A stretch of DNA of 64,000 nucleotides from Vibrio comitans (GCA_024346835.1 AP024866.1:682001-746000), one strand, 5' to 3'. Positions 36,239 to 48,044 are shown, numbered from the stretch's first letter. Program-made: numbers and translations. The notes: generated by a model not told the origin, from the sequence alone.

Positions 36239-38677
36239 ATGTCGCTAAAACGTATCCTGCTTACCGCGTTACTACTTGGAAGTAGTGCTGTTCACGGTGC
36301 AGAAAATTTTGTAGTTGAAGATATAAGAATCGAAGGTTTGCAGCGCGTTGCATTAGGTGCTGCATTATTGGAGATGCCCGTTCGTGTTGGCGATGATGTC
36401 AGCTCAAAGGATGTATCAGACATCATTAAATCTTTATACCGCTCTGGCAACTATGAAGATGTGAAGGTGTTGCGCGATGGCAACGTGTTGGTCGTTCGTG
36501 TTACAGAGCGTCCAACTATTGCGAGCGTATCCTTCTCTGGCAACAAAGCCATTGAAGAAGAGCAGCTACAACAAAACCTAAATTCATCTGGTGTTCAAGT
36601 GGGTGAGGCATTAGACCGCACAGCATTGAGTACCATAGAGAAGGGACTTGAGGACTTCTACTACAGTGTGGGTAAATACAACGCGTCTGTACAAGCCGTT
36701 GTAACGCCTCTTCCTCGTAACCGTGCTGACTTAAAGTTTGTCTTCTCTGAGGGCGTTTCAGCCAAGATCCAACAGATTAACTTCATCGGTAATACCGTCT
36801 ACACAGATAGTGAACTGCTATCGCGCTTTAACCTAAATGTTAACGTGCCATGGTGGAACTTCATGGCCGATGATAAATACCAGAAGCAAGTACTAGCCGG
36901 TGATCTGGAAGCACTAAAATCTTACTACCTTGATCAGGGCTACCTTAAGTTTAAGGTCGACTCTAGCCAAGTGGCTATCTCACCGGATAAGAAAGGGGTC
37001 TACATCACTCTATTCTTAGATGAGGGTGAGCAGTACAAGGTTGAAGATGTTGAGGTGCGCGGCGAGTTGATCGGTAAGCGCGAAGAATTTGAGGGAATGA
37101 ATCCGTTCGAGAAAGGTGACGTTTATAGTGGCGGCGCTGTTACTGGAATGGAAGAGTCCATAAAGCGAGTGCTTGGCGAATCGGGTTATGCTTACCCTAA
37201 CGTACGCACCATCCCTGAATTTGATGATGAGAACAACACAGTATCTCTAGTAGTCAACGTAGAAGCGGGTAATCGTATCTATGTTCGTGACATTCGCTTT
37301 GTGGGTAATAACACCACCAAAGATGAAGTACTGCGACGTGAAATGCGTCAAATGGAAGGTAGCTGGCTGAACTCGAGAAACCTAGAGACAGGTAAGACTC
37401 GTTTGAACCGTTTGGGCTTCTTTGAAACCGTTGATGTTCAGACTGTTCGAGTACCAGGTACTGCTGACCAAGTGGACGTTGTGTACTCTGTGAAAGAAGC
37501 AAACTCAGGTAGTGTTAACTTTGGTGTAGGCTATGGTACTGAATCTGGTATCAGCTTCCAGGTTGGCCTTCAACAAGACAACTTCTTAGGTACGGGTAAT
37601 CGCGTTGGTATTAACGCAATGATGAACGATTACCAACAAAACGTCAGCTTAGAATACCGTGACCCATACTGGAACCTCGATGGTGTGAGTTTGGGTGGTA
37701 AGATCTTCTACAACAAATTTGAAGCCTCGGAAGCGGGTATCGTCGACTATACCAATGAAAGTTATGGCGGTTCTTTAACTTGGGGTTTCCCATTCGATGA
37801 ATTGAACTTCTTCGAAGTAGGTCTTGGCTATACGCACAACAGTTTGTCAAACCTTGACCCATACGTTCAGATTGAACAATTCCTTCAATCTCAAGGTGAT
37901 AACTACGATCCGATCAATAATACGCTCGATACAGACGATTTTGATGTTTCTCTGACATGGACGCGTAATAATCTAAACCGCGGTATTTTCCCAACCTCAG
38001 GTAACCACCAACGCCTGACGGGTAAAATGACGGTTCCAGGTTCTGACGCCCAGTACTTTAAGGTTCAGTATGATGCGAGACAGTACTTCCCTCTGAACCA
38101 GAAGCAGAGCTTTGCACTATTGCTACGTGGCCGCTTAGGTTATGGTAATGGCTATGGTAAGACAGATGGTAACGATAACCTGTTCCCATTCTACGAGAAC
38201 TTCTATGCCGGTGGCTTTACTACGCTACGTGGCTTTGGCTCTAACTCAGCAGGTCCAAAAGCCGTGTATAACGACCCAACAGGTTGTTCTGGTAATGGCG
38301 GCGGTAACAACCCATGTTACTCTGCAACCGACGAGTCAGCCGGTGGTAACGCGACCATGCTGGGTAGTATCGAGTTAATTGTACCGACTCCGTTTGCGGG
38401 GGATAGCTTCCGTAACCAGATCCGTACCAGTGTCTTCTTTGATATTGCAAGTGTATGGGATACAGAATTTACTGATGTAGCGATTGATGAGAATCTGCCT
38501 GGTTCTAAATACTACTACGACTATTCAGACCCGTTCGCATTCCGTGCATCGGTTGGTGCAGCATTACAATGGATGTCACCGATGGGGCCTTTGGTCTTCT
38601 CGTTGGCAACCCCAGTAGAAATTTATGAGGGTGACGATAAAGAGGTCTTCACCTTTACAATTGGTAGAACCTTCTAA
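36239..38677 (+). CDS. bamA: Outer-membrane protein assembly factor BamA
   Basis: Essential Omp85 insertase of the BAM complex. It has 812 residues (E. coli 810). A signal peptide (1-20, ending VHGA) precedes five POTRA domains (about 22-420; the first begins FVVEDIRIEGLQRV) and a 16-strand barrel (about 425-812). The barrel contains the conserved TLRGFGSN (loop 6 region, about 662-669) and ends with the outer-membrane terminal phenylalanine (TFTIGRTF). A surface loop with a CSGNGGGNNPC-like pair of cysteines (about 683-693) probably forms a disulfide. Confidence 0.98.
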   Translation: MSLKRILLTALLLGSSAVHGAENFVVEDIRIEGLQRVALGAALLEMPVRVGDDVSSKDVSDIIKSLYRSGNYEDVKVLRDGNVLVVRVTERPTIASVSFSGNKAIEEEQLQQNLNSSGVQVGEALDRTALSTIEKGLEDFYYSVGKYNASVQAVVTPLPRNRADLKFVFSEGVSAKIQQINFIGNTVYTDSELLSRFNLNVNVPWWNFMADDKYQKQVLAGDLEALKSYYLDQGYLKFKVDSSQVAISPDKKGVYITLFLDEGEQYKVEDVEVRGELIGKREEFEGMNPFEKGDVYSGGAVTGMEESIKRVLGESGYAYPNVRTIPEFDDENNTVSLVVNVEAGNRIYVRDIRFVGNNTTKDEVLRREMRQMEGSWLNSRNLETGKTRLNRLGFFETVDVQTVRVPGTADQVDVVYSVKEANSGSVNFGVGYGTESGISFQVGLQQDNFLGTGNRVGINAMMNDYQQNVSLEYRDPYWNLDGVSLGGKIFYNKFEASEAGIVDYTNESYGGSLTWGFPFDELNFFEVGLGYTHNSLSNLDPYVQIEQFLQSQGDNYDPINNTLDTDDFDVSLTWTRNNLNRGIFPTSGNHQRLTGKMTVPGSDAQYFKVQYDARQYFPLNQKQSFALLLRGRLGYGNGYGKTDGNDNLFPFYENFYAGGFTTLRGFGSNSAGPKAVYNDPTGCSGNGGGNNPCYSATDESAGGNATMLGSIELIVPTPFAGDSFRNQIRTSVFFDIASVWDTEFTDVAIDENLPGSKYYYDYSDPFAFRASVGAALQWMSPMGPLVFSLATPVEIYEGDDKEVFTFTIGRTF

Positions 38678-38694
38678 TCTTTGAGGAAAAAACT

Positions 38695-39204
38695 TTGAAA
38701 AAACTAATTAAAGCAGCTGGCCTAAGCCTTGTAGTTCTATCAGCATCTTTGGTAGCGAATGCTGCAGAAGCTGCGCAGAAGGTTGCATACGTGAATACCG
38801 CTCAGATCTTCCAAGAACTGCCTCAGCGTGAGGCTGTTCTTAAAACTCTTCAAGATGAGTTCAAGGATAAATCTGCAGAGCTAAAAGAAATTGAAAATAA
38901 GATTAAGAGCAAAATGGACCAAGCGCGTCGTGACGGCGAACTGCTTGGTGACGATGGTGTTCGTAAGCTACAAATCGAGATTGCAGGCCTTGAGGCAGAG
39001 TACAAGCTTAAGGGTCAATCTCTAGAGCGTGACGGTCAGCGTCGTGAAGCTCAGGAGAAGCAGAAACTATTCAAAGTTATCCAAGATGCAATCGCGGTAG
39101 TTGCAAAGCGTGAAGGTGTTGACATGGTTGTAGACGCACAAGCTCTACAATACGCAAAACCTGAACTGGATCTATCTCAAAAAGTAATCGACGAGCTTAA
39201 GTAA
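38695..39204 (+). CDS. skp: Periplasmic chaperone Skp/OmpH
   Basis: Trimeric jellyfish-shaped chaperone that carries unfolded outer-membrane proteins to BAM. It has 169 residues with a cleavable signal peptide (about 1-23, KKLIKAAGLSLVVLSASLVANA). The start is TTG at 38695 with TGAGGAAA upstream. The mature protein shows the KVAYVNTAQIFQELPQRE strand, long amphipathic tentacle helices rich in Lys and Glu, and the terminal GVDMVVDAQALQYAKPELDLSQKVIDEL. It sits between bamA (17 bp) and lpxD (6 bp). Confidence 0.96.
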   Translation: MKKLIKAAGLSLVVLSASLVANAAEAAQKVAYVNTAQIFQELPQREAVLKTLQDEFKDKSAELKEIENKIKSKMDQARRDGELLGDDGVRKLQIEIAGLEAEYKLKGQSLERDGQRREAQEKQKLFKVIQDAIAVVAKREGVDMVVDAQALQYAKPELDLSQKVIDELK

Positions 39205-39210
39205 TCAACT

Positions 39211-40230
39211 ATGACAAAACTGACGCTAAAACAACTTGAACAAATCACGGGTGGCACACTGTATGGTGACCCAGATGCTACGGTTTCTTCTGTGGCAGCG
39301 ATGGATAAAGCTGTAGAAGGGCAGATTACCTTCTTGTCTAATCCTCGCTACAAGAAGCAATTGCCAGAGTGTAAAGCGTCAGTGGTCATGGTTAAAGAGA
39401 GCGAGCGAGAGCACTGCATTGGCAATGTTCTTGTTGTTGCTGACCCTTATGTGGCGTATGCCAAGGTTGCTCAAGCATTGAATAACCCTGAAGTACCTGC
39501 AGTTGGAATCTCAGCGTCGGCATTTATTGCTGACGACGTGACCTTAGGAAGCAACGTTTCCGTGGGCCCAAATGCCACTGTAGAATCTGGCGCAGTACTT
39601 GGTGATAATGTTTGCATTGGCGCAGGTGCCTATGTAGGTAAAAACGCTAAGATTGGTGCCGGCACTTGGTTGTGGGCTAACGCGACTATCTACCATCATG
39701 TAGAAGTGGGTGAGCGTTGTGTATTCCACTCAAGTTCTGTTATCGGTGCTGATGGTTTTGGTTATGCAAACGAACGTGGTGAGTGGATTAAGATCCCACA
39801 AGTTGGCTCGGTAAAAATCGGCGACCGTGTCGAGATTGGTGCGAGCACTACTGTAGATAGAGGTGCCCTAGATGACACCATTATCGAAAGTAACGTGATT
39901 CTGGATAACCAACTTCAGATTGGTCACAACGTGCGTATCGATTACGGCTCTTGTATTGCTGGCGGTACTGTCGTTGGTGGTAGTACCCATATCGGCAAAT
40001 ATTGTATTATTGGTGGCGGCGCGGCCATCTCAGGGCACTTGGAAATAGCAGACGGGACAATGATCTCAGGTCGAGCTATGATCCTTAAGAGTATTACTGA
40101 GAAAGGGGTATACTCCTCTGGTATGCCGGCACAACCTAATAGGGAGTGGCGCAAATCTGTCGCTCGCCTAAATAGGCTAGAAGACATGCTGAATCGCCTC
40201 GGCGAGATTGAAAAAAGGCTTGGCGAATAA
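39211..40230 (+). CDS. lpxD: UDP-3-O-(3-hydroxyacyl)glucosamine N-acyltransferase
   Basis: Third step of lipid A synthesis, adding the N-linked hydroxyacyl chain from acyl-ACP. It has 339 residues. The N-terminal uridine-binding domain has [17 protein letters not shown], then a left-handed beta-helix of hexapeptide repeats (about 105-300), for example [18 protein letters not shown]. The catalytic histidine is expected in [11 protein letters not shown] (about 237). The C-terminal helices include the MPAQPNREW segment typical of LpxD. Confidence 0.97.
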   Translation: MTKLTLKQLEQITGGTLYGDPDATVSSVAAMDKAVEGQITFLSNPRYKKQLPECKASVVMVKESEREHCIGNVLVVADPYVAYAKVAQALNNPEVPAVGISASAFIADDVTLGSNVSVGPNATVESGAVLGDNVCIGAGAYVGKNAKIGAGTWLWANATIYHHVEVGERCVFHSSSVIGADGFGYANERGEWIKIPQVGSVKIGDRVEIGASTTVDRGALDDTIIESNVILDNQLQIGHNVRIDYGSCIAGGTVVGGSTHIGKYCIIGGGAAISGHLEIADGTMISGRAMILKSITEKGVYSSGMPAQPNREWRKSVARLNRLEDMLNRLGEIEKRLGE

Positions 40231-40240
40231 AGTTAGCATC

Positions 40241-40276
40241 AAGGCCTGCAATAAGCAGGTCTTTTTAGTCTATAAT
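40241..40276 (+). terminator. Weak terminator after lpxD followed by a -10 element for fabZ
   Basis: A 9-bp stem AAGGCCTGC / GCAGGTCTT (one G-U) with five Ts (40241-40266) is immediately followed by TATAAT at 40271-40276. This resembles partial termination plus an internal promoter giving fabZ-lpxA separate control. Confidence 0.55.
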
Positions 40277-40316
40277 TCTCAAATAAATTAAAGCGTTACA
40301 TTAAAGGAACTGAACT

Positions 40317-40769
40317 TTGACTTCTGAAAAAAAGACCATGGATATAATGGAGATCCAATCTCTTCTTCCACACCGTTACCCGTTTCTACTTCTTGACCGA
40401 GTAACCGATTTTGAAGAAGGTAAATACCTGATTGGTTTGAAAAACGTGAGCTTTAACGAACCTCAGTTCCAAGGCCACTTTCCTCAATTACCTGTTTTCC
40501 CAGGGGTTCTTATCCTAGAAGCGATGGCTCAAGCAACTGGCCTACTTGCGTTCAAAACCTTTGGTGAACCAAAAGAAAATGAATTGTACTACTTTGCTAG
40601 TGTTGACCAAGCGAAGTTCCGTAAACCTGTTAGCCCTGGTGACCAAATGATCATCGAAGTAGAGCTGTTGAAAAACCGTCGTGGTATCGCGATGTTCAAT
40701 GGTGTTGCTAAAGTCGATGGTGAAGTTGTTTGTTCTGCAGAACTGAAATGTGCTCGTCGAGAATTCTAA
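40317..40769 (+). CDS. fabZ: 3-hydroxyacyl-ACP dehydratase FabZ
   Basis: Dehydrates 3-hydroxyacyl-ACP in fatty-acid elongation, competing with LpxA/LpxD for hydroxyacyl-ACP. It has 150 residues. The start is TTG at 40317 with AAAGGAAC upstream, matching the E. coli N-terminus. [14 protein letters not shown] precedes the hot-dog-fold catalytic region [20 protein letters not shown], with His about 54 and Glu about 68. lpxA begins one base after its stop. Confidence 0.97.
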   Translation: MTSEKKTMDIMEIQSLLPHRYPFLLLDRVTDFEEGKYLIGLKNVSFNEPQFQGHFPQLPVFPGVLILEAMAQATGLLAFKTFGEPKENELYYFASVDQAKFRKPVSPGDQMIIEVELLKNRRGIAMFNGVAKVDGEVVCSAELKCARREF

Positions 40770-40770
40770 T

Positions 40771-41562
40771 ATGATTGATCCTACTGCAAAAATTCACCCT
40801 ACTGCAGTTATTGAAGGTAATGTAAAGATTGGTGCCAACACAACGGTAGGCCCGTTTACATACATCAGTGGCGATGTAGAGATTGGTGAAGACAATGAGA
40901 TTATGTCTCATGTCGTAATTAAGGGTTTGACCAAGATTGGTAATGGAAACCGTGTGTTCTCTTTTGCTATTTTGGGTGAAGAAAACCAAGATAAGAAATA
41001 CCAAGGCGAAGCGACGCAACTTATCGTTGGCGATCGCAATGTGATTCGTGAAAGCGTGCAAATGCATCGCGGTACGGTTCAAGATAAAGGCATTACTCAA
41101 GTAGGTAGCGACAACCTATTTTGTGTAAATGCGCACATTGCACATGACTGTGTGATTGGTGACAATGTTATCTTGGGCAACAATGCGACACTTGCAGGTC
41201 ATGTAAAGGTACAAGATTTTGTTATCTTGACTGCTTTGGTTCCTGTGCATCAGTTCTGTACTCTTGGGGCTCATGCCTTTGTTGGCGGTGGCTCAACAGT
41301 TGCACAAGATATACCGCCATTTGTAATGGCACAAGGCAATCACTGTAGCCCTATCGGTATCAACTCTGAGGGTATGAAGCGTCGCGGCTTTGAGAAGCAA
41401 GACATTCTAGCTGTACGTCGCGCGTTCAAAACGTTGTACCGCTCAGGCCTAACCTTAGATGAAGCTAAGGTAGAGATTGCTCAATCAGCTGAAGAGTACC
41501 CAGCGGTTAAGCAGTTCTTGGATTACCTAAATAATGATGTTAATCGTGGCATCATTCGCTGA
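40771..41562 (+). CDS. lpxA: UDP-N-acetylglucosamine O-acyltransferase
   Basis: First step of lipid A synthesis. The start at 40771 ([17 protein letters not shown]) gives 263 residues (E. coli 262); an in-frame ATG inside fabZ is rejected. Left-handed beta-helix hexapeptide repeats fill about 1-185. The catalytic histidine lies in [14 protein letters not shown] (about 123-127). The C-terminal helical domain follows from about 190 ([15 protein letters not shown]). It is coupled to fabZ. Confidence 0.98.
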   Translation: MIDPTAKIHPTAVIEGNVKIGANTTVGPFTYISGDVEIGEDNEIMSHVVIKGLTKIGNGNRVFSFAILGEENQDKKYQGEATQLIVGDRNVIRESVQMHRGTVQDKGITQVGSDNLFCVNAHIAHDCVIGDNVILGNNATLAGHVKVQDFVILTALVPVHQFCTLGAHAFVGGGSTVAQDIPPFVMAQGNHCSPIGINSEGMKRRGFEKQDILAVRRAFKTLYRSGLTLDEAKVEIAQSAEEYPAVKQFLDYLNNDVNRGIIR

Positions 41563-41586
41563 TTTCAGTGTTTAGTTGACCCTCTA

Positions 41587-41616
41587 AAAGATCGCTGTAA
41601 TGGGCGGTCTTTTTGT
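41587..41616 (+). terminator. Hairpin between lpxA and lpxB
   Basis: AAAGATCGC pairs with GCGGTCTTT (one G-U), followed by five Ts. Likely partial terminator; it may lower lpxB relative to lpxA. Confidence 0.55.
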
Positions 41617-41652
41617 TTATATATTTCAGGAAAACCCTCAGGAGAGCCTAGT

Positions 41653-42795
41653 ATGAGTCGACCATTACGTATCGGTGTTGTTGTCGGAGAATTGTCCGGA
41701 GACACTCTTGGCGAGGGGCTTATTAAAGGGATCCAGCAACGCTACCCTGATGCAGAATTTGTCGGTATTGCTGGGCCGAAGATGCAAGCTTTAGGTTGTC
41801 GCTCTCTGTTTGATATGGAAGAGCTTTCAGTCATGGGCATAGTCGAGGTGTTAGGCCGGTTACGTCGCATCCTGCACATTAAGAAAGAAGTCGCTAAGTT
41901 TTTTAAAGAGTGGCAACCGGATGTATTCATTGGTATCGATGCCCCGGATTTTAATCTGCGCCTTGAGCTAGAACTGAAAAATGCAGGGCTTAAAACCGTG
42001 CATTACGTCAGTCCATCGGTATGGGCATGGCGACCAAAGCGTATTTTTAAGATTGATGCAGCTACAGACCTTGTCTTAGCATTCTTACCTTTTGAAAAGG
42101 CTTTCTACGATAAATACAATGTAGCCTGTGAGTTTGTTGGGCATACACTCGCCGATGCAATTCCTTTACACTCGAGTAAATCAGAGGCTCGCGAGCGCTT
42201 TGGCTTGCAGCAAGATAAACGCTGGATAGCGCTTTTACCAGGCAGTCGTCGTGGCGAGATTAAGCTAATGGCAGAAGACTTCATTGGTGGCTGTAAACTA
42301 CTTCAAGAAAAGTACCCAGATATAGGCTTTATTGTGTCTGCTGTGAACCCAGCAAGACGAGCGCAATTTGAAGAAGTGTGGCAACAAGTCGCGCCTGAGC
42401 TTGATTTTCAAATAATAGAAGAGAATTCAGCTCGCAACATTATGGCCGCTGCCGACTATGTTTTGCTCGCTTGTGGTACTGCTGTATTGGAAGGCATGTT
42501 GGTCAATCGTCCAATGGTTACCGCTTATAAAGTGAATAAACTGAGCGGGTTTATTGCCAAGCGTATGATGCTCAATAAATACTATAGCTTGCCCAATCTT
42601 CTTGCTGATGAAGAACTCCTGAAGGAGTTGATCATGGAAGAGTGTAATGCACAAAACATCTTCGAGGCCATGCAAAATATTATTGATGGCGATACCTCTT
42701 ATATGACAGAAAAATTCACAGAGATGCACTCTTGGATCAAGCGTGACGCTGATAAACAGGCAGCGAACGCTGTATTGAATTTGATAGGCAAGTAA
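41653..42795 (+). CDS. lpxB: Lipid-A-disaccharide synthase
   Basis: Glycosyltransferase joining 2,3-diacylglucosamine-1-phosphate with its UDP form to make the lipid A disaccharide. It has 380 residues (E. coli 382). Recognisable segments are [17 protein letters not shown] (8-24), [15 protein letters not shown] (about 117-131), [13 protein letters not shown] (about 195-207) and [16 protein letters not shown] (about 276-291). rnhB starts one base after its stop. Confidence 0.97.
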   Translation: MSRPLRIGVVVGELSGDTLGEGLIKGIQQRYPDAEFVGIAGPKMQALGCRSLFDMEELSVMGIVEVLGRLRRILHIKKEVAKFFKEWQPDVFIGIDAPDFNLRLELELKNAGLKTVHYVSPSVWAWRPKRIFKIDAATDLVLAFLPFEKAFYDKYNVACEFVGHTLADAIPLHSSKSEARERFGLQQDKRWIALLPGSRRGEIKLMAEDFIGGCKLLQEKYPDIGFIVSAVNPARRAQFEEVWQQVAPELDFQIIEENSARNIMAAADYVLLACGTAVLEGMLVNRPMVTAYKVNKLSGFIAKRMMLNKYYSLPNLLADEELLKELIMEECNAQNIFEAMQNIIDGDTSYMTEKFTEMHSWIKRDADKQAANAVLNLIGK

Positions 42796-42796
42796 T

Positions 42797-43414
42797 ATGG
42801 CTAAAGCAAAAGTGGAATTGCCAGCGTTTGAATATCCACAAGGGTATGAATTATTTGCTGGCGTGGATGAAGTTGGACGAGGTCCATTAGTAGGCGATGT
42901 AGTGACTGCTGCGGTGATCCTCGATCCCAATAACCCTATTCAAGGTTTAACAGATTCAAAGGCATTGTCTGAGAAAAAGCGCCAAGCGCTCTTTCCAGAG
43001 ATAAAAGAAAAGGCGTTAGCTTGGTCTGTCGGTCGCTGTTCTCCAGAGGAAATAGATAAGCTTAATATTCTTCACGCGACGATGTTAGCTATGACCCGAG
43101 CTATTGAAGGTCTTTCAGTACAGCCTGATTTCGCTTTGATTGATGGCAATCGAGTTCCCGATCTTGCTATGCCAGGATTGGCGGTGGTCAAAGGTGACTT
43201 AAGGGTTGCTGAGATAAGTGCGGCTTCTATCATTGCTAAAGTGGTACGCGATGAAGAAATGATCGAGCTTGATAAAAAACACCCTGAATTTGGTTTTGCA
43301 AAACACAAAGGCTATCCGACTAAGGCGCATTTTGAGGCCATTGAGCAACATGGCGTGATCGCAGAGCACCGCAAGAGTTTTAAACCCGTTAAACGAGCTT
43401 TGGGCTTAGATTAA
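42797..43414 (+). CDS. rnhB: Ribonuclease HII
   Basis: Cleaves RNA in RNA-DNA hybrids and excises single ribonucleotides from DNA. It has 205 residues. The catalytic [16 protein letters not shown] gives the first Asp-Glu pair (about 24-25). [12 protein letters not shown] and [23 protein letters not shown] carry the remaining acids. It lies between lpxB and dnaE, conserved in gammaproteobacteria. Confidence 0.97.
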   Translation: MAKAKVELPAFEYPQGYELFAGVDEVGRGPLVGDVVTAAVILDPNNPIQGLTDSKALSEKKRQALFPEIKEKALAWSVGRCSPEEIDKLNILHATMLAMTRAIEGLSVQPDFALIDGNRVPDLAMPGLAVVKGDLRVAEISAASIIAKVVRDEEMIELDKKHPEFGFAKHKGYPTKAHFEAIEQHGVIAEHRKSFKPVKRALGLD

Positions 43415-43499
43415 CCTCAACTCGAAACATCTTAATCCTAAAATTTGAATTCCTTCTCCAAAATAGAGATTAATGGACTAACGGAACAACAGAGTAATT

Positions 43500-46400
43500 A
43501 TGACAGAGCCTAGGTTTATACATTTACGCGTCCACAGTGACTTTTCCATGGTAGATGGTTTGTCTAAAGTGCCACCTTTGGTCAAAAAGGTAGCCGAAAT
43601 AGGCATGCCTGCAATGGCGCTTACCGATTTCACCAACCTGTGTGGCCTAGTGAAATTCTATAATACCGCTCATGGCTCTGGCGTTAAGCCCATTATTGGT
43701 GCTGACTTTACCATGCAGTCGGACGAGTTTGGTGAAGAACTCACTCGTCTAACCGTTCTTGCTGCCAACAATCAAGGCTATAAAAATCTAACTTTATTGA
43801 TCTCAAAGGCTTACCTCAGAGGACACGTTCAGCATCAGCCTGTTATTGATAAGGCTTGGCTTGCTGAGCTCAATGAAGGGTTAATCGTCCTTTCTGGCGG
43901 CAAGAGTGGTGAAGTAGGCAAGGCACTCCTTAAAGGAAACCATGATCTTGCGGCGCAAAGTGTCGCGTTTTATCAGCAGCATTTTTCAGACCGATTTTAT
44001 CTTGAGTTGACGCGAACAGGTCGCGTTGATGAGGAGAGCTACCTCCATTTTGCTCTTGAGTGTGCAGAGAAATATCAGTTGCCTGTAGTGGCAACCAATG
44101 AAGTGGTGTTTGTTAATCAAGACCAGTTTGACGCCCACGAAATACGTGTTGCTATCCATGATGGTTACACGCTAGAAGACCCTCGTCGTCCTAAAAATTA
44201 CAGTGCTCAGCAATACCTTCGCACTGAAGAGGAGATGTGTGAACTCTTCTCTGATATTCCTGAAGCGTTGCAAAACAGTGTCGAAATCGCCAAGCGCTGT
44301 AACGTTACCGTTCGTCTTGGAGAGTATTTCCTACCGAACTTTCCTACCGGTGACATGACCATTGAAGACTTCTTGGTTCACAAGTCCCAAGAGGGTCTTG
44401 AAGAGCGCCTAGAATTTCTATTTCCTGATCCTGCCGTTCGACAGCAGAAGCGTCCGGAATATGATGAACGCTTGCAGATAGAGCTAGACGTAGTTAACCA
44501 GATGGGCTTCCCAGGTTATTTCTTGATCGTAATGGAGTTTATCCAGTGGTCTAAGGATAACGATATTCCGGTAGGCCCTGGCCGTGGTTCAGGTGCGGGT
44601 TCTTTGGTGGCTTACGCTCTCAAAATTACCGACCTTGACCCTTTAGAATACGACTTACTGTTTGAGCGATTCTTGAACCCTGAGCGTGTCTCCATGCCCG
44701 ATTTCGATATCGATTTCTGTATGGATAAGCGTGATCAGGTTATTGATCACGTTGCTGAACTGTATGGGCGTGATGCGGTTTCGCAGATCATCACCTTTGG
44801 CACCATGGCTGCAAAAGCGGTTATCCGCGATGTAGGTCGTGTGCTAGGGCACCCGTACGGTTTTGTCGACCGAATCTCTAAGCTAGTACCGCCAGATCCT
44901 GGTATGACACTCGCTAAAGCATTTGATGCTGAGCCACAAATGGGTGAGCTGTATGAAGCAGATGAAGAGGTTAAAGACCTCATCGATATGTGTCGTATCC
45001 TTGAAGGCTGTACTCGTAACGCAGGTAAGCACGCCGGTGGTGTGGTTATCTCACCAACTACGATCACCGACTTTGCTCCTATCTACGCCGATGCTGAGGG
45101 TCAGTTCCCTGTTACTCAGTTCGATAAGAATGACGTAGAAACTGCCGGCCTCGTGAAGTTCGACTTCTTGGGCTTGCGTACGCTGACGATAATCGACTGG
45201 GCCCTAGGCCTGGTGAACCCGCGTTTAGAGAAAAGTGGGCAAGAGCCGATTCGAATTGAGTCTATTCCGCTGGATGATCAGGCTTCCTTTAGACTGTTGC
45301 AAAACTCAGAGACTACGGCGGTATTCCAGTTAGAGTCTCGAGGCATGAAAGACCTTATCAAGCGTCTTCAGCCGGACTGTTTTGAAGATATTATCGCATT
45401 GGTAGCACTGTTCCGTCCGGGGCCTTTGCAATCGGGCATGGTAGATAACTTTATCGACCGTAAGCACGGCCGTGAGGCTATCTCTTACCCTGATGAAACC
45501 TGGCAACATGAATCACTCAAAGAGACGCTAGATCCAACCTACGGCATCATTCTCTATCAAGAGCAGGTCATGCAGATCGCACAGATCTTGGCAGGCTACA
45601 CGCTAGGTGGAGCAGATATGCTTCGTCGTGCGATGGGTAAGAAAAAGCCTGAGGAGATGGAAAAGCAGCGATCTATCTTCAAAGAGGGTGCAGAGAACAA
45701 CGGTGTCGATGGCGAGTTGTCGATGAAAATCTTCGACTTAGTAGAGAAGTTTGCGGGTTATGGCTTTAACAAATCGCACTCAGCCGCTTACGCTTTGGTG
45801 TCTTATCAGACACTGTGGCTGAAAACGCACTATCCGGCAGAATTCATGGCTGCGGTAATGACCGCAGATATGGACAACACCGAAAAAGTGGTTGGACTGG
45901 TCGATGAGTGCATTCGCATGGGGCTTAAACTGCTTCCACCGGATGTTAATTCAGGCCTTTATCGCTTCAATGTCGATGACACTGGCGCAATTGTGTACGG
46001 TATTGGCGCCATTAAAGGCGTGGGTGAAGGTCCTATTGAAAGCATCATCGAAGCGCGAAATAAAGATGGCCACTTTAAAGATCTGTTCGATTTCTGTGCT
46101 CGCATTGACCTTAAAAAGTGTAATAAGCGCGTTATTGAAAAGCTTATACAGGCCGGAGCGCTTGATCGTCTAGGGCCTCACCGAGCCGCTATGATGGCTT
46201 CGGTAGATGCCGCAGTAAAAGCAGCCGGTCAATATCATCAGGCTGAGGCCTTTGGTCAAAGCGATATGTTTGGCGTATTAACCGATACCCACTCCGATGT
46301 TGAGCAGGCGTATGCCCAAGTTCCTGAATGGCCAGAGAAGGTATGGCTAGAAGGGGAGCGAGAAACCCTTGGTTTATACCTAACGGGACATCCAATAAAT

Positions 46401-46979
46401 CTCTATCTTCGTGAACTGGCTAAATACACCAGTTGCCGATTGAACAATGCCACACCAACAAGACGCGACCAATCTGTTACCCTAGCAGGGCTGGTTATTG
46501 CTGCTAAAGTGATGACGACTAAGCGAGGAACGCGGATTGGTATACTCTCGCTGGATGACCGTTCAGGCCGAATGGAGGTGATGCTTTTCTCAGATGTGTT
46601 AGAAAAGTATGCAGAATTGGTAGAAAAAGATAGAATTGTAGTGGTTTCTGGACAGGTCAGCTTTGATGATTTCAATGGTGGCCTTAAAATGACGGCGCGT
46701 GAGGTTATGGATCTTGGCCATGCTCGCGAAAAATACGCCTCAGGACTCAGTATTTCGATATCAGAGTCTCAAATCGATGCCCAGTTCTTCGAACGCTTTA
46801 GTCGAGTGTTGGAACCGCATCGCGCTGGTACTATTCCAGTCAATATTTATTATCAACGTAGCGACGCAAGAGCTAAGCTCTCTTTGGGAGTGGAATGGCG
46901 AGTCACGCCAACCGATACGTTGATTGACGATTTAAAGCAGTTGCTTGGTAATGACCAAGTGGAACTCGAATTTAACTGA
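43500..46979 (+). CDS. dnaE: DNA polymerase III alpha subunit
   Basis: Catalytic subunit of the chromosomal replicase. It has 1159 residues (E. coli 1160). An N-terminal PHP domain ([22 protein letters not shown]) is followed by the C-family polymerase core, with [16 protein letters not shown] (about 359-374) and the catalytic aspartates in MPDFDIDF (about 400-407). The tandem helix-hairpin-helix and OB-fold ([21 protein letters not shown]) lie in the last 350 residues. Its proofreading partner dnaQ is at 54996 in this window. Spacing to accA is 46 bp. Confidence 0.99.
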   Translation: MTEPRFIHLRVHSDFSMVDGLSKVPPLVKKVAEIGMPAMALTDFTNLCGLVKFYNTAHGSGVKPIIGADFTMQSDEFGEELTRLTVLAANNQGYKNLTLLISKAYLRGHVQHQPVIDKAWLAELNEGLIVLSGGKSGEVGKALLKGNHDLAAQSVAFYQQHFSDRFYLELTRTGRVDEESYLHFALECAEKYQLPVVATNEVVFVNQDQFDAHEIRVAIHDGYTLEDPRRPKNYSAQQYLRTEEEMCELFSDIPEALQNSVEIAKRCNVTVRLGEYFLPNFPTGDMTIEDFLVHKSQEGLEERLEFLFPDPAVRQQKRPEYDERLQIELDVVNQMGFPGYFLIVMEFIQWSKDNDIPVGPGRGSGAGSLVAYALKITDLDPLEYDLLFERFLNPERVSMPDFDIDFCMDKRDQVIDHVAELYGRDAVSQIITFGTMAAKAVIRDVGRVLGHPYGFVDRISKLVPPDPGMTLAKAFDAEPQMGELYEADEEVKDLIDMCRILEGCTRNAGKHAGGVVISPTTITDFAPIYADAEGQFPVTQFDKNDVETAGLVKFDFLGLRTLTIIDWALGLVNPRLEKSGQEPIRIESIPLDDQASFRLLQNSETTAVFQLESRGMKDLIKRLQPDCFEDIIALVALFRPGPLQSGMVDNFIDRKHGREAISYPDETWQHESLKETLDPTYGIILYQEQVMQIAQILAGYTLGGADMLRRAMGKKKPEEMEKQRSIFKEGAENNGVDGELSMKIFDLVEKFAGYGFNKSHSAAYALVSYQTLWLKTHYPAEFMAAVMTADMDNTEKVVGLVDECIRMGLKLLPPDVNSGLYRFNVDDTGAIVYGIGAIKGVGEGPIESIIEARNKDGHFKDLFDFCARIDLKKCNKRVIEKLIQAGALDRLGPHRAAMMASVDAAVKAAGQYHQAEAFGQSDMFGVLTDTHSDVEQAYAQVPEWPEKVWLEGERETLGLYLTGHPINLYLRELAKYTSCRLNNATPTRRDQSVTLAGLVIAAKVMTTKRGTRIGILSLDDRSGRMEVMLFSDVLEKYAELVEKDRIVVVSGQVSFDDFNGGLKMTAREVMDLGHAREKYASGLSISISESQIDAQFFERFSRVLEPHRAGTIPVNIYYQRSDARAKLSLGVEWRVTPTDTLIDDLKQLLGNDQVELEFN

Positions 46980-47025
46980 TGACAGAACACGCTGTCTTCA
47001 GCTCAAAAGAATGAAGGAATGCTAG

Positions 47026-47985
47026 ATGACTTTGAACTTTCTAGAGTTTGAAAAGCCAATTGCAGAGCTAGAAGCAAAGATTGAAGCCCTGCGCGATGTA
47101 AGTCGACACGGTGGAGAAGAGGGAGTTGATCTGGACAAGGAGATTGCTTCCCTTGAAAAGAAGAGCCTAGAGCTGAAGAAAAAGATCTTTGGTGATTTAG
47201 GTGCATGGCAGGTAGCTCAGCTAGCTCGTCATCCACAACGCCCTTACACATATGACTACATTGAAAACGTGTTCACTGAGTTCGATGAACTGTGTGGTGA
47301 TCGTGCGTTTGCTGATGATAAAGCTATCGTTGGCGGTATGGCTCGTCTAGATGGTCGCCCTGTGATGATCATCGGTCATCAAAAAGGTCGTGAAACTAAA
47401 GAAAAAGTTATTCGTAACTTTGGTATGCCTAAGCCTGAAGGCTACCGTAAGGCGTTGCGTCTGATGGAAATGGCTGAGCGCTTCAATATGCCAATCATTA
47501 CCTTTATTGACACTGCCGGTGCTTACCCAGGTGTTGGTGCTGAAGAGCGTGGTCAATCTGAAGCTATCGCAACTAACCTTAAAGTTATGGCGGGGCTAAC
47601 CGTTCCAGTTATCTGTAACGTGGTTGGCGAAGGTGGCTCTGGTGGTGCACTTGCTATTGGTGTAGGTGACTATGTGAACATGCTTGAGTACTCAACGTAC
47701 TCAGTGATTTCTCCAGAAGGTTGTGCTTCAATTTTGTGGCGTGATTCTGATAAAGCCCCTCAAGCAGCCGAAGCTATGGGTCTAGTGGCTCCTCGTTTGA
47801 AAGAGCTTGGTTTGATTGATGAAATCATTTCTGAGCCTCTAGGCGGCGCACATCGCGATCCTGTACATACCGCTGAAAATGTTAAGAGTACTTTGATTGC
47901 TCAGCTGAAAGAGCTTGAAGGCAAAAATAACGAAGAGCTTCTAGAGCGTCGTTATGACCGTCTAATGAGTTACGGCTACTGCTAA
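47026..47985 (+). CDS. accA: Acetyl-CoA carboxylase carboxyltransferase subunit alpha
   Basis: Together with AccD transfers CO2 from carboxybiotin to acetyl-CoA, the committed step of fatty-acid synthesis. It has 319 residues, identical in length to E. coli. The N-terminus [18 protein letters not shown] is diagnostic, as are the crotonase-fold motifs [19 protein letters not shown] (about 163-181) and [17 protein letters not shown] (about 203-219). Strong terminator downstream. Confidence 0.98.
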   Translation: MTLNFLEFEKPIAELEAKIEALRDVSRHGGEEGVDLDKEIASLEKKSLELKKKIFGDLGAWQVAQLARHPQRPYTYDYIENVFTEFDELCGDRAFADDKAIVGGMARLDGRPVMIIGHQKGRETKEKVIRNFGMPKPEGYRKALRLMEMAERFNMPIITFIDTAGAYPGVGAEERGQSEAIATNLKVMAGLTVPVICNVVGEGGSGGALAIGVGDYVNMLEYSTYSVISPEGCASILWRDSDKAPQAAEAMGLVAPRLKELGLIDEIISEPLGGAHRDPVHTAENVKSTLIAQLKELEGKNNEELLERRYDRLMSYGYC

Positions 47986-48020
47986 TCTAGGTAACTAGAT
48001 TACGAATGATTTATTGTTAA

Positions 48021-48044
48021 AGGTGAGCTTGGCTCACCTTTTTT
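48021..48044 (+). terminator. accA terminator
   Basis: An 8-bp perfect stem AGGTGAGC / GCTCACCT with a TTG loop is followed by six Ts. It lies 36 bp after the accA stop. Confidence 0.9.
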
